Shown: in pieces, positions 15,301-26,045 of the stretch
Position numbering within the stretch: position 1 is the first letter of the stretch
Layout: each line of letters starts with the position of its first letter
DNA from: Enoplolaimus lenunculus
Lineage: Eukaryota; Nematoda; Enoplea; Enoplida; Thoracostomopsidae
DNA length: 64,000 nt
NCBI GenBank assembly: GCA_030248215.1
Contig: JASANG010001690.1
Coordinates: 1 to 64,000 of the forward strand
Direction: 5' to 3'
Position numbers and translations under genes: made by a program
Notes under the pieces: generated by a model
Told to the model about the DNA's origin: nothing
The model's database searches: none
What the model saw: the letters and a program-made list of their open reading frames with translations, nothing else

Positions 15301-18300
15301 TGAAAATTTCGACTGTTTCTTTTGTTTTAGTATTGTTACTTCAAAAAGTTGCATCGAGCAGCGTTGTTGATTCAAAAACATTTTCGAATGCACAAGGAAA
15401 CTAAACAAACATCGTCACATTCTTCCAGTTCGGACAAATCTAGTCTTGAGAAGCTTGGAAGGTACGATTATAATAAGAATATTTTTGACCCTTCTCAGTA
15501 AAATGTGAGTACAATTTTTTGGCTGTCCTCAGGCAAATAGTTTATCTGTCCTCAGGCAAATAGTTTATCTGGAAATGTTGCTGCAATTATTCGAAATTGT
15601 AAAACAAATGGACGTACGTACATAAATTGTCGTCCTGGAAATTCTTGTTTTTTGTTTGGAAATAGTGTACTTATGGTTTGCATTGTTGGTTGACCTGGGC
15701 TATTGGCTTAATTGTGGACACTGGTTTTGCATTATTGTTTATGATTATTCTGAAATTTCAATTGCTCTTGCACTGCCACAAATTTGCTTATTTGCCTATT
15801 GAAGGCTAAATAATTTTGTTGAATATCGCACCGTTTTTAAAGCCAGAACGTAACACATACATAATTCGGGCATATTTTTATCTGACTTTGAATTGGCGTT
15901 GAAGTATAGTGTAACAAAGAAATATATGAAAACCAGTGTTATCTAAAACAAAGTTAGTGTAGCATATTTTGCATCAAATTTTACTAGTGTGCGATTTATT
16001 TCAGTACTTGCCCGTTACACCCGCATCGTGTTATTCAAAGCCAGCTTTTCGGTAGCGATCGCGATTATCATCGCCAACGTCATTTGATGTCATCTTCTGG
16101 TCGCTTACGCCGTCGCGCGTCTTTGCTGGCAGCATCGCGTGCTTCAAACAGCTGGAATAATTCTATGGACACATCCGCGACGCCAGCACCAGTCACTACT
16201 ACTACAACAGCTTCGCTTGATGACCAATCGTCTAGATGGACCACTCGACTATCGGAACCAGCAGTTATACCATCGCTGGACTCACCGCCACTAATGCATC
16301 TAGCTCCAGCTGCGGCACTCGATTCAGCGCATCGTGTTTGCCCACCACTGTCGCCAAATTTGATGCCAACAGTTGGTGCTGTGCCATCTTCGGTGGCATT
16401 AAGTGGGATGGGCAATACGGCGGGGGTCGGCGGTATTGGAGCTCCGCTTTCGGTCGATGTAGCTAAATCGTTGTCGTTCCGAGTGCCTCAAAGCTGCACC
16501 AGTATGTCGACAAACAGCGGTGATGTAACACCCGGAACGGCAGCGGTTGAATCTTGTAATCCGATGAATACAGTCGGACAATACACGACATCTGGTGAAG
16601 TTGCTACAAGCGACAGCGAAAATGGAGTAGTTATGTCACCGTTGGATAGCAGCAGCGGCGATATGGGTACAACAACTCACCGAGATTACTTTTTCAACAA
16701 TAATGATCCGACACTGGCTAGTTGCGCTTCGTCGCCGGGAAACAGCGTTGGACATCGACTGCCGACGCCTTGTTTGCGTATACAGGTAGGAAGGGTAGGC
16801 CTAAAGGATGGCTAAACATAGGTTATATTTTTGAATTCAACTAAACACTTTATGGATTAAAATATATATCCAACCCAGGGTGGCACTGAATCCGCGATTT
16901 GACCGAGTCCGAATCCAAATCCAGTGCTAATTTGCCGAATCCGAAACCGAATCCGAATCATGCATGTTGCAAATTTCAGATATATCTATAATTAGTTTCA
17001 GAATATCAACGCAATGCCAGCCATATAACTTTCAATACGTTAATATATTTCGTCCTGATGTCAGTTCTGAGATTTCTCACCTGAAATAAAAAATATTTTT
17101 ATAGCAAGGTATTTAAAAATTTTATTGCTTAAAAATGAAAAAAACATATTGCCGAACTTTGCTGGATTCGGCTTTTGGATTCGGCTTTTCCACATCCGAA
17201 TCCGAACGTCAAATTTTTGCCGAATCCGAATCCGAACATTCGTTGCCACCCTGATCCAGCCATGAGGTTTCGCAAATTTTGGAATTTATCTAATTTGGTC
17301 ATATATTACAACGATATTCAAGGTGTAAAGGTTTGCAAATGGTCAATGGTTTTGCAGGTAACACCAGAGGAATTGCGTTTGTGGAAGACACATTTGGCGG
17401 CAATCAGAATTCAGCATGCATATCGGTACGATTTTATATTTCTTGTGTGAAATCGAGGAAAGCGAATTTACTGTAGCACTAATTATGCAAACGTTTTCTT
17501 CAAATTAGTAAACAAATCATTTAGCGTGGAAGTAAATTCTAGCGAGGGATGTGCCGATACCAAAGTTTTTGCCGATGCCGATTCTTATTTTGAATTTTTA
17601 CCGATGCCGATTCCAACTTTAGTACATACGTAATGCTTAATTAACAGATAAGATACTACATTACATCGTTATATGAAGACGTAAATCCTAACCATCATAA
17701 ACGATTATAATTTAATAAGAATGGTTCGTTTCAATTAATGTTTCAAACACAAACGCAAGAGAGATACAGTTTTCGTGACCAGGCACACTGATATGCGCGC
17801 AGAAATGAAATTGATAGCATTCCAACTGACTGTAATGTGACAGAAACTATCGGCAAAGAATCGGCAATTTTTCTGCAGTGCCGATGCCGATACTCACCAA
17901 AAGTGCCGATTATTACCGATGCGGATTAATCGGCACATCAATAGTTATTAGTTACGCATTTATTTAGCTACGAGTTTTCCTTTAACGCGCTGTTTTACAT
18001 AACCTGGCATGACCCAGCCATTGAAAACATAAATTTCAATATTTGTTGCAGTGGTCATTATATGCGAAAGCGGCAAGCAGCTGCAAAGAAAATTCAAAAG
18101 TTTATGCGTGAATCTCGACAAAAGTAAGTGCTATGATTTAATATTTTGCCTCTGCGTTCATGGGTGTTTTAATGTATTAGTTATATGCATTTTCTAGGCA
18201 TGAAATGCAAATCGGTTTGCATAATGTTACGGGTTATAATGAAATTACTAAATCAAACCCGAAATATATTTTTGGTTTCTAGAGGTTCAAAGTTATTTCA

Positions 18301-21253
18301 GCACTCTATGTTTTACTAATTAAATTATATGAACCAAATCACACTACATAATATGATAGCTTTGCGTCTTCCTTGCTATAGATTATTGATAATATTGTGC
18401 TTAATTGTGTAGCTTTGCGCTGGACATAGACATGGTAAGAGGTATTCGTTAGTTGTATCGTGGCGTTATGTGACAATTTCTTTTCGGCATAGTTAAGACA
18501 AAGAAGTCATTTTTACAGGAGTACTTTTAAAACCATTACTTATCAAACAATGCCATTCATTGTGTACTTCACGGTGCAAAAATTGTAACCGGAATTGGAA
18601 TCGGAACTAGAAATTTTATGAGTGTACGGATAATTTGTATTGACAAATATCGTGTTGATTTAGGGCGCCCGTTAGCTGGCAACAATTTTCAAAAAGGTTG
18701 CATAACAAGTTGGCGATGATTTTTAGATTTGTAAACGCTAATCTACAGTCAATCATTGATAAGTTAACTCATTGAAAGCAATTTAATTGATAAATAATAC
18801 ATAATTTTTATGCAACGTATCTCACAACAAGTATTAAGATTATAATTAAAATTTCAAAATTCCGATTCCTATCGATCGTACAATCGAAATCGGAATTCCG
18901 GTTGCACCCTGGTGTATTTTTCATAGTTAGGTTTGTGCAATCTTTCAGTTGGGATTGCTGATGCTATTGCACGTTATTACTTTCTGTCTGTACTGCAATA
19001 GTTGAGTTGCGACTTTGCCCTCACATTGAATTGTATTTTGCACATTTCGCCAAAAAATTAGCACTTGAAGCAATTTGTATTGTGGCAGCATATTGGTGGA
19101 AAAAATAGCAACCGTTAAACTGGCATTCTTTTACTTTCTTAAAAACTGCAATTTTTAGCGATTTTGAATAAACGCATGTTCATACTAAAGGATTAAGCCG
19201 GACACGGTAGCTAATGAAGTTGCGTGTTTGGTAGCGAACACTACATGCGAGGCTAAAGTCGACATTTTTTTCAGTATACTCGTGTACAGTATATATTTCT
19301 GCGTCGAATTTGAGTATAAACTCAAACGGCGTGTTCGTAAGAGTGGTCTGATTTCCAGCAATATTAATAGGTACCGCAAGCTGAAAGTAAGTATTTACGC
19401 GGATTTTAACATGGTGACAGGCTTCTAGGCTGAATAGTCGAGTTTTTATCGTTGCTTTTGTAATACGACTGCAGTTGGTTGCATTTATAATATGTAAAAG
19501 CTACATGGATTAGAAAGAAGTGCAGTGTAAGTAAATTGTGCGCGAAACCGTTCGATTTCTTATTCTATCGTTAACTGATACAAGTTTCAAAGTATCTGAA
19601 CGTGGTTCAATATTTTTAATAGCAAAATGTGTCATTCTCTTGATTCCAATATCGGGAATATGTTGCGTTATGTCAGCATTTTGCATGGTCTGACATATTA
19701 AAACTGTAAAGTATTGAGCGCTTGCCTTCAAACAGATCCATAATGCTTGCTTCTGCTATATATAAATTTTGTCGGATCAGATGCCGATAATATTGCAAGC
19801 TGTATCCATGCAGTATAGTATCGCGTTCCACTGTGCGATTTAGTATCATAAATTTTAAGTTTAAACGATTACATAGGTGGGAAATGTAGCACATTGTTGC
19901 ATTTGAATTAACCTACTTTAACATTTAGTTTTTGACCGAAGCGAAACTTCGAGCGAAATTCGGAGTTTCACGAAGCGTTTTATATTTTGTACTTGGCGGT
20001 CGAAAGATAGATGTCCGTCCGTCCGACCGACTGTGCATCCGAAAATAATCTCAGGAACCACTGAACCGATTTTGATAAACTTTTTTTGTTTGAAAACCAA
20101 TTATCCTGTGGTGTTAACGTCGCGTTGGGATTTTAAACTTCTAAATCGTTTATTAGCTACAGGCTAATTTGCATAATTAGTTAAGCCTAAGTTAAGATTT
20201 TTTACATTGTCACTAATTATTAGGGTTACAAGCAATCTAATTTCAGCAGTAAAGGGTTTTGGGAAACGAGGAATCTGAATAAGGTGTTTATTACAACCCT
20301 CCAAAACCGATAATTGAATAGTTAGGTAATAGCTGATGTGCATATTAGCTTAATTGATAAGCCTAAATTGGACTTTTTAAAATATTTCACTAATTATTAG
20401 GGTTACTGACGGGTTTTGGGTGCGAAGAATCTGAATAAATGGCTTACAAACTTCCAAAACCGATAAACAAATAGTTAGCTATTAACTAATTTGTACATTA
20501 GCTTAATTGCTTAAGTTTGTTTGAGCTTCGTTCAATACATGTAGTCTCACTATGACTGGCGATAGTTGAGTGCTACAGTTCACTGAACAACTTTATTGCT
20601 GATATTTATCGACTAAGTTAAATTCTCAACAACGATGTTTGTTGTTTCAGATTACAGAAGCAGCGATCCTTAATAACAGCAGCAGTAACTGCAACCACAC
20701 CGACAACAGTACAAGCAGCTGTTGTAACGGGGGCTCCAACTCTGCGTCCGCTGCCAACGGGATTGCTATGCCACGAAGGAGGCGTCGCGTTGCCACCGTT
20801 ATCCGACCGCGTGGTAGTGGAGCATGCGTCGCCACTCAACGAACCACAAGTCCCAGTAGCGGTGGACGGTCAACTGGCGCCATGTCAATCTGCCACGTCA
20901 CTTCCCCAGTCCACTTTACAAGAACCTCTTGGACGGTGAGTTTTTTTGTTTAATTTATTTCCTTGTTAATTATTCTTGATTGCTTGGTTGAATTGTTTGT
21001 CTGTAGGTTTGTTCATTGGATCGATTGGATTGTTTGTGTGTATGTTTTGTTTGTTTGTTTGTTTGTTTGTTGTTTGTTTGTTTGTTTGTTTGTTTGTTTG
21101 TTTGTTTGTTTGTTTGTTTGTTTGTTTGTTTGTTTGTTAAATGGTTGACCGACCTGTTTGCGTTTTGATTTATTAACTTCAAATGATATATATATTTATA
21201 TCCGCATGTTTGAAGCATATTTTATGTTGTTTTATTTCAGATACCTCGTTTAA
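330..21253 (+). CDS. CAMTA: CAMTA, calmodulin-binding transcription activator (25 coding exons)
   Basis: Nuclear transcription factor that binds DNA through a CG-1 domain and calmodulin through IQ motifs. Exons read with continuous phase: 330-485, 765-832, 1203-1341, 1690-1761, 2069-2234, 2638-2675, 3096-3375, 3876-4697, 5163-5312, 5560-5894, 6372-6501, 6841-7011, 7505-7581, 9088-9410, 9675-9753, 10331-11453, 12352-12907, 14151-14497, 14942-15090, 15331-15461, 16005-16785, 17358-17425, 18052-18123, 20651-20935, 21241-21253; 2176 aa. CG-1 spans about residues 40-185 (RQDGYTWKRRKDG, REDHMKLKV, YVHSALIPTFHRR, DLVLVHYLNVP). The TIG domain starts near 735 (YSPDWSYSE, GGVKVLISGPW, QPGVLRCICP). Ankyrin repeats lie near 952-1050, and IQ motifs at about 1685-1750 and 2040-2078. 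The long linkers are Ser/Gln-rich. The start at 330 is the first ATG in the first coding exon and is less sure than the rest. A Ser/Thr-rich exon (16005-16785) separates the IQ motifs, unlike the vertebrate arrangement. Exon 13's left edge and the four-codon last exon are the weakest joins. Confidence 0.93.
2284..2562. mobile_element. MITE with CACGTG-bearing inverted ends (copy 1)
   Basis: The left end TATTCACACGTGCAAGTTTT and the reverse complement of the right end are nearly identical. The interior has further inverted TTGCAGCTGCAA-type pieces. It sits in the CAMTA intron between exons 5 and 6. A related copy lies at 44277-44750. There is no coding capacity, so it is a nonautonomous DNA element. 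Each end holds a CACGTG palindrome. Confidence 0.8.
7703..8990. mobile_element. Decayed GATGGGCATC-family element in CAMTA intron
   Basis: The start (AGTGATGGGCATCGGAT, then ATCTGGATTCCCGGCA) matches the intact element at 32809-33450. Near 8930-8975 there are vestiges of ATCCGGATATTT, but no clean right terminus is visible. The rest of the long intron (7582-9087) shows nothing recognisable. Confidence 0.35.
11590..11935 (-). repeat. tRNA-derived SINE, one tRNA-Thr-like head plus a partial second copy
   Basis: On the minus strand 11720-11649 folds as a tRNA. It has a D stem GCTC/GAGC, an anticodon stem GCGGA/TCCGT with loop CCGGTAA (anticodon GGT, Thr) and a T arm with GGGTTTGAACCCC. Position 33 is C instead of the invariant U, and the acceptor stem pairs at only about five of seven positions, so it is not a functional tRNA gene. 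The flank GTACCGTATAGAGC...AAAATTTTGCTGC is repeated at about 11862-11930, joined to a decayed T-arm (GAGATCGAACCCC). This marks a SINE family. It lies in the CAMTA intron between exons 16 and 17. Confidence 0.75.
13150..14090 (+). repeat. Element with 155-174-bp tandem units containing ATGCAAAT, TTGAGCGAAGC ends
   Basis: Four to five degenerate units start with TAATATGCAAATTAG. The octamer ATGCAAAT lies at 13191, 13346, 13501, 13675 and 13843. Each unit also has ATCGGTTTTGGAGGTTTGTA and CGCACCCAAAAAC. A unique tail follows, with GGTTCAGCCGTTCCTGAGAT, a CGGACGGACGGACGGACA run and AAAACGCTTCGCGAAAC. The outer ends look inverted: ATTTATTGAGCGAAGC on the left and GCTTCGCTCAATAAAT on the right. 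The whole element sits in the CAMTA intron between exons 17 and 18, ending just before exon 18. Inverted or partial copies occur at 19925-20560, 38170-38540 and 41640-43045. The mobilisation class is unknown. Confidence 0.8.
16876..17253. mobile_element. hAT-type MITE, (GAATCC)n subterminal hexamers, 8-bp TSD
   Basis: The ends are CAGGGTGGCACTGAATCC and GTTGCCACCCTG in inverted orientation. The flanks are ATCCAACC (16868-16875) and ATCCAGCC (17254-17261), an 8-bp target duplication with one mismatch. CCGAATCCGAATCCGAA-type hexamer runs lie inside both ends and the core is AT-rich without an ORF. It is inserted in the CAMTA intron between exons 21 and 22. Eight-bp duplications with CAGGG-type ends are typical of hAT elements. 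Confidence 0.85.
17552..17940. mobile_element. MITE with (GATGCC)n hexamers and GATGTGCCGAT ends
   Basis: GATGTGCCGATACC at the left and the reverse complement of AATCGGCACATCA at the right form inverted ends. GCCGATGCCGAT-type hexamers lie near both ends. A clean target duplication is not visible. A truncated relative occurs at 41400-41660. It is in the CAMTA intron between exons 22 and 23. Confidence 0.72.
18570..18911. mobile_element. hAT-type MITE, CGGAAT/GGAACC family, 8-bp TSD
   Basis: The left end CACGGTGCAA...TAACCGGAATTGGAATCGGA and the right end AATTCCGGTTGCACCCTG are inverted. The flanks GTGTACTT (18562-18569) and GTGTATTT (18912-18919) match at seven of eight bases, an hAT-like target duplication. 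It lies in the CAMTA intron between exons 23 and 24. Confidence 0.8.
19925..20560 (-). repeat. Inverted copy of the ATGCAAAT tandem-unit element
   Basis: This is the reverse complement of the element at 13150-14090. It begins with TTTTTGACCGAAGCGAAACTT, then the CCGTCCGTCCG run and CTCAGGAACCACTGAACCG, followed by about two and a half tandem units, and ends with TTTGAGCTTCGTTCAATACA. It is in the CAMTA intron just before exon 24. Two opposed copies in one gene could form a long RNA hairpin in the pre-mRNA. Confidence 0.8.
21047..21138 (+). repeat. (TTTG)n microsatellite
   Basis: About 90 bp of TTTG units, with a one-base phase slip near 21070, in the last intron of CAMTA between the T-rich 5' part and the acceptor at 21240. 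Confidence 0.95.
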
Positions 21254-21378
21254 TGTGACAAACATTAGTGAGCGATTTGAAATCATGATTATATAGGTGA
21301 TGCAGTTAAATTGTAATGTTAATATGTTAATACGTTTATATATACGTATATATATGTATATATAACTCAAATTATAAT

Positions 21379-21449
21379 CAAACTCAAATAGTCAGTATAT
21401 CAGTAATAAGGCGGTAACCGCCTTATTACTGATAGACTGATGAGTTTGG
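21379..21449. repeat. Long palindrome 3' of CAMTA
   Basis: A 35-bp core (21399-21433) is a near-perfect inverted repeat, ATCAGTAATAAGGCGGT facing its complement. Weaker pairing of AACTCA with TGAGTT extends it to about 70 bp. It starts about 125 bp after the CAMTA stop codon, next to a TATATACG microsatellite (21335-21362). It may be a short foldback element or a hairpin in the 3' UTR. Confidence 0.75.
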
Positions 21450-21923
21450 TTAGGGGTTAATTTAGTTGCGCCTTTCAACGCCTAAATTAATTATTTATCC
21501 AATTATTATTCGGATCGCAGTATGACGTCAATATTATAAAAATACTTTATTTTTCATGGCTTGGGCTTAAAATTTCAAAAGATCCAAATTCGTGTTCGTT
21601 GATGTAAAAATGATCATTTCGCATGAAGAGAGCTACAATAACAACTTTTCTTGTATTACGCAAGCGTGCAATTTGCATCTGGTTGTTTTTGACACAGCGC
21701 GGTACTACCGTTTCGACTACTGAACCGATACCAAATGTCCGAACTCATTGAGAAATTGTCGATTTGCAATTTGAGTTTTTGTTGCCGTCCTGGGGGGGGG
21801 GGGTGTTCGGGTTGGGTACTGAAATCTTGGAGTAGTTAAGAAGTTTCATGTAGTACTAATACAGCTTTGTAGATTTTGTTTGTCATACGTGTTTCTAGTG
21901 ATACTGTGTGCCATTATGCTTAC
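21450..21923. other. Gene-free spacer
   Basis: No gene or known repeat recognised. A run of about ten G lies near 21793-21802. Confidence 0.5.
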
Positions 21924-22113
21924 GACCAATGTTACTTTAAGGGGCGTAACAGTAGATTAAGCGTATTCCTAAGCTTAAGCTTTGCAAAAATGTGTTCCTA
22001 AGCGTAAGCCTAAGCCAAAGCCTAAGCCTAAGCAAAACATGTAATCTAGAATCTAAACTTACTGTTTTATGGACCAACCAGAAACCTGGCCGCCCTCTAA
22101 AGTAACATGGGCC
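21924..22113. mobile_element. 190-bp hAT-type MITE with telomere-like GCCTAA hexamers, perfect 8-bp TSD
   Basis: The ends GACCAATGTTACTTTAAGG and AGTAACATGGGCC are inverted. The exact 8-bp duplication ATGCTTAC lies at 21916-21923 and 22114-22121. Inside is a run of GCCTAA/GCTTAA-type hexamers. More copies of this family are at 49847-49976 and 52186-52273, fragments lie at 31552-31720 and 52933-53240, and the foldback element at 26671-27593 has similar ends. Confidence 0.88.
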
Positions 22114-23369
22114 ATGCTTACAATAGATTAATATGTTGCTGATATAGTGTTGGTTACGAAGTTGAATATATAAAATATGCGGGATTTGTTATAGTTTGCG
22201 TTTGCATTGAAATGTTGTTTGCGTTTTTGAACTCAAAGGATAGCGTTATACACGTTGTGGGGCGGCGTTCGCCAGCAAATTAGTCAAAAAGGTATTGCGT
22301 CATCCGTACGCTATTGTAACACATGTGAAGTTTGGTTAGGCAGATTAAGTGAGCAGTTTGCCAACTTGTTGTTAGAAGTTAAAGCGATGATTTTCGAAAT
22401 TCTTTACCATGCTTATTTTTATAGTTATAATAGTATGTAAATGAATAATAATGCTTGTTTACAATATTTGATAGTTGCTTTTATTTATTTTTTCGTGCAC
22501 TCATATTTTCCGTGACTTGTTGCTAATATTAATATGCCGCTTCAGTTTGGTTTATTATTCTGCTATGTGTGTACTTTGTGTTTCGTAAAATTGGAAATTG
22601 GAACTGTATGGTCGAAAAACAATCGCTTTTAGACGTTTTGTCAAAAGTTTCAAAATTACTTACTCCAACTCGGTTATTTGTATAATAACAGATTTTAAGC
22701 ATTAATATTTAGGATATTAATTTTTACGCATAGGCATATACCAGGGTACAACCGAACGACTGCCTCCGGTTCCGGCAGAAGATCGACCTCTGACTCCGGT
22801 AATATTTCTCCCGGAGGTTCGTGCAATTTCGGTAGTATAATTTTGCACAGTTTTACAAGATTTAATTTCGTTTGTTTCATTTCGTCTTAACCTTTGGTAT
22901 AATATTGAAGAAAAATGCCGAGGTTTTGTAAAGAAAAATAAGTGTTAAACTAAAACATTTAATAATACTTTACAGATATTTACTAAAATTAGCATGTTAA
23001 ATATCATTTTAACTTCACTGTAAATTCAGATGGTTTGATTAATCAACTTAGGGAACGAATTCCTAAATAACTGATTTTAATTTATGGTATTTGTATATTT
23101 GAAAATTATCTTCGGTTCGTATATAGGATTACAACCTTAATTTTAATTTTACTACTCCACCTTTGGTTATTTTGAAACATCTATTTTTGCTTTAGATCCG
23201 TTTTAACACTAATTGTAAAATTATTTGCTATTTAATTCTTCATGTGCAGTATAGAAAAAAATTCTAGTAATACTCTTCTTTGTCCACATGAATTTATTGT
23301 ATCTGCATGTGCGCAATAATTTTCGAATGTTTAGCGAGCTCTTTACAACGCTACTTTTTGTGCAACCAT
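22114..23369. repeat. Gene-free stretch with a truncated CTCCGG-family element
   Basis: From 22742 the sequence CAGGGTACAACCGAACG is followed by CTCCGGTTCCGGCAGAAGAT and, further in, GGAGGTTCGTGCAATTTCGG. This is the left half of the CTCCGG-hexamer family, seen whole at 32113-32456. Its right end is not visible. Nothing else was recognised in this stretch, and no ORF resembles a known protein. Confidence 0.55.
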
Positions 23370-23750
23370 CAGGGTGGAAATGGACAGTAAAAACAACGGA
23401 AACCGATAGTGACTAAAATAACGGAAACAGAAAACGGATATTGAGGAATAAAAGTTTCAGAGATGTTTTGTTTTTCTGCTAATATATACAATAGAGGGGT
23501 GCAAATATTCACCAGATTTTCTAAAATTTAAATAATAGCGAATGCATCAAAATTTTTAAAGATTTTGGATGAATTTCGTAATTTTTATTTCATTTGGAAC
23601 ATTGCAGCACATGTTTAAGTAAAAATTGCTGGATATATACGTGATTTAGAAATAATTTTGAACTTAAAAAGAACAACATTTCCGTTGTCTATGATGTAAA
23701 CGGGCACCGATTTTTACTGAAAACGGAAACCGATATCCGGTTACACCCTG
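23370..23750. mobile_element. hAT-like MITE, AACGGAAAC family
   Basis: The ends CAGGGTGGAAATGGACAGT and ATATCCGGTTACACCCTG are inverted. The flanks GCAACCAT and GTAACCGT agree at six of eight positions. Close relatives are at 24687-25015 and 59013-59398, with the same internal order (ATAACGGAAAC, TTTTTAAAGATTTTG, GATATATACGTGATTTA). Confidence 0.75.
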
Positions 23751-24561
23751 GTAACCGTATTAAAAAGACTTGGTCGGCGTCCGCTAAAGTCCGTAGACAT
23801 CAAACAAACCGGTCTGAATTTGTAAATTGTTTTGGAAAATGGTGCGAAATTAGGCTTTAAAAGTCTAAAGCTTATGCGTACTCTATTCTAGTACCGCAGG
23901 GTAATTCTCCGCCCCTGATCTTGACATGGGTCATTTTTTTCTATTTGATTCAATGTTTTTTGTAGTGCGTTGGTGAAGCAACGTGGGAAAAGGCTGAGTT
24001 TATGTGATGAAATGAGCAGTGTCCCGGTGATAAATAATTTATGAGTAAATTTTAACGCGCTGTTGGTCTTGTGGGAGCGGTATAATTAAAAACGGCTTCG
24101 CATTGTAAGGATACATGTATGAAATTTTTTTATGTCAAATATATATGGATATGCGCAATGCATATACGCCGAAACATTAAGTTAATACATTTGCCACTTT
24201 TTTAACCAAAAAATTATCTGGAAAAGTGCCTTCATCTTTCCCTCTGGTTACGACGTTGTTTCGTTTAGTAACTTCAGAGTTTCGTTCGGTTCTAAATATC
24301 CAAGAGATTTAATATGTATTAAAAGCCCGCCGTTGCCACCTTTCAAATACTTGTAGAACGTACTGTTTTGCAACTCGTTCATATATTCAACAAAACTGAA
24401 CGCTGATCTGAAATTTCAGAGCTCGTTTTTTTATAAAATGTGAAAATCATGCGTACAAATCAGTTTCTTGCGTTTTCGCTATCCGTTTACTCCCTACTAT
24501 GCGACTGCTGCATTAATAAAATTCGAAATCTTTACTGTTGATAATAGGTTTGCGTTTCCTC

Positions 24562-25015
24562 TGGGTGGTCTGCTCAGCAGGTACAACCAACCGGTCGTCC
24601 GGCTCCGGCAGAAAACCGACCTCCTACTCTGGTAGAGTGTCTGCCGGAGGTTGCGGTTATTTTGGTTGGTGTGAATGCTTTGTTGACAGGGTGTAAACGG
24701 ATAGTAAAAATAACGGAGAATCGGATAGTGATCAAAATAACGGAAACGGAAAACGGTTTTGTTTCTTCCAACATATTTGAGTTATTATGCACATTCACCA
24801 GTCTTTTAAAATTTATGAAATGGCGGATGCATCAAGATTTTTTAAGATTTTGTATGAATTTTGTAATTTTTATTTCATTTCGACCAATTGCATCGTATCT
24901 GTACAAAAAATTGCGAGATAATATACGTGATTTATAACTGCTACTGTTGAACGTAAAAATAAAATTTCGGTTGACACCGATTTTTACCGAAAACGGATAT
25001 CCCGTTACACCTTCA
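24562..25015. mobile_element. CTCCGG-family fragment followed by an AACGGAAAC-family MITE
   Basis: At 24575-24660 a CTCCGG-family left end is visible (CCGGCTCCGGCAGAAAACCG, then GCCGGAGGTTGCGG). At 24687 a second element starts with CAGGGTGTAAACGGATAGT. It runs to about 25010 (ATATCCCGTTACACC) and matches 23370-23750. The spacer 23751-24561 shows nothing recognisable. Confidence 0.65.
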
Positions 25016-25184
25016 TCGTTCGCACAGGTTTGAGGATTTAATTGTCATGATTTCTTAAGAAATAAGTCTAAAATCAAAATTTTTGACAGCACGTTGCAGA
25101 ACTTGCAAATATTAGCAAAATAGCATTATGCCACTTAAATTGACCGCTTTTTGTTTTTGCATGTTATTGTTTGGACCTGTACGC

Positions 25185-26045
25185 AAAATAATTTCCCTAC
25201 AAATTTTAAATTGTTCCGCCGAAATTTGAATTTCTCGCCTAAATGTGAATTTTCCTGTGAAATATTGAATATTTTGCCAAAATTTGAATTTTCTAGTCAA
25301 AATCTGGATTTCCCGCCAAAAATTAAATTTTCCCATCAAAATTTTATTTCTCCCAAAATTTAAATTTTCCCACCGAAATTTGAATTTCCGTATGAAAATT
25401 TGAATTTTCCCACCGAAATTTGAATTTCCTTATGAAAATTTGAATTTTCCCACCAAAATTTGAATTTCAGTCCAAGCGTTGAATTTCCCGCCAAAATTTG
25501 TATTTCCCGCCAAAATTGAAAATTTCCCGCCAAAAATTTGAATTTCCCGACAAAATTTACATTTTCCTGCTGAAATTTGAATTTTACACCAAATTTGAAA
25601 TTTCGCAAAATTTTAAGTCTACCGCCAAAATTTGAATTTCGCGTCAAAATTCAAATTTTTCCGTCAAAATGTGAATGTTCCTACCAAAATTTGAATTTTT
25701 ATACCAAAATTTGAAATTCGCGTCAAAATTTAAATTTTCCTCCAAAATTTTAATTTCGCGTCAAAATTCAAATTTTCCCGTCAAAATGCGAATGTTCCTA
25801 CCAAAATTTGAACTTTCCTACCAAAATTTGAAATTCGCGTCAAAATTTAAATTTTCCCTCCAAAATTTGAATTTCGCGTCAAAATTCAAATTTTCCCGTC
25901 AAAATGTGTATGTTCCTACCAAAATTTGAACTTTCCTACCAAAATTTGAAATTCCTGCCAAAATTTACATTTTCCTGCTAGAATTGGAATTTTTCGCCAA
26001 ATTGAATTTCCGCGCCAAAGTTATAATTTCTCGAAAAAAATTGAA
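25185..26045. repeat. Degenerate tandem array, AAAATTTGAATTTCCCGCC-type unit
   Basis: About 860 bp are built from roughly 18-22-bp units of the form CCAAAATTTGAATTTCCCG, with higher-order repeats visible at 25640-25930. Both strands stay open by chance because the unit encodes Lys/Phe-rich peptides. These are not genes. Confidence 0.92.

Noticed and set aside
20963-21218. Open frames rich in Cys/Leu/Phe or Asn/Lys/Gln
   Set aside because: They are translations of the TTTG microsatellite.
25112-25929. Several open frames rich in Phe, Lys and Asn on both strands
   Set aside because: They are produced by the degenerate tandem array; the peptides simply repeat the unit.
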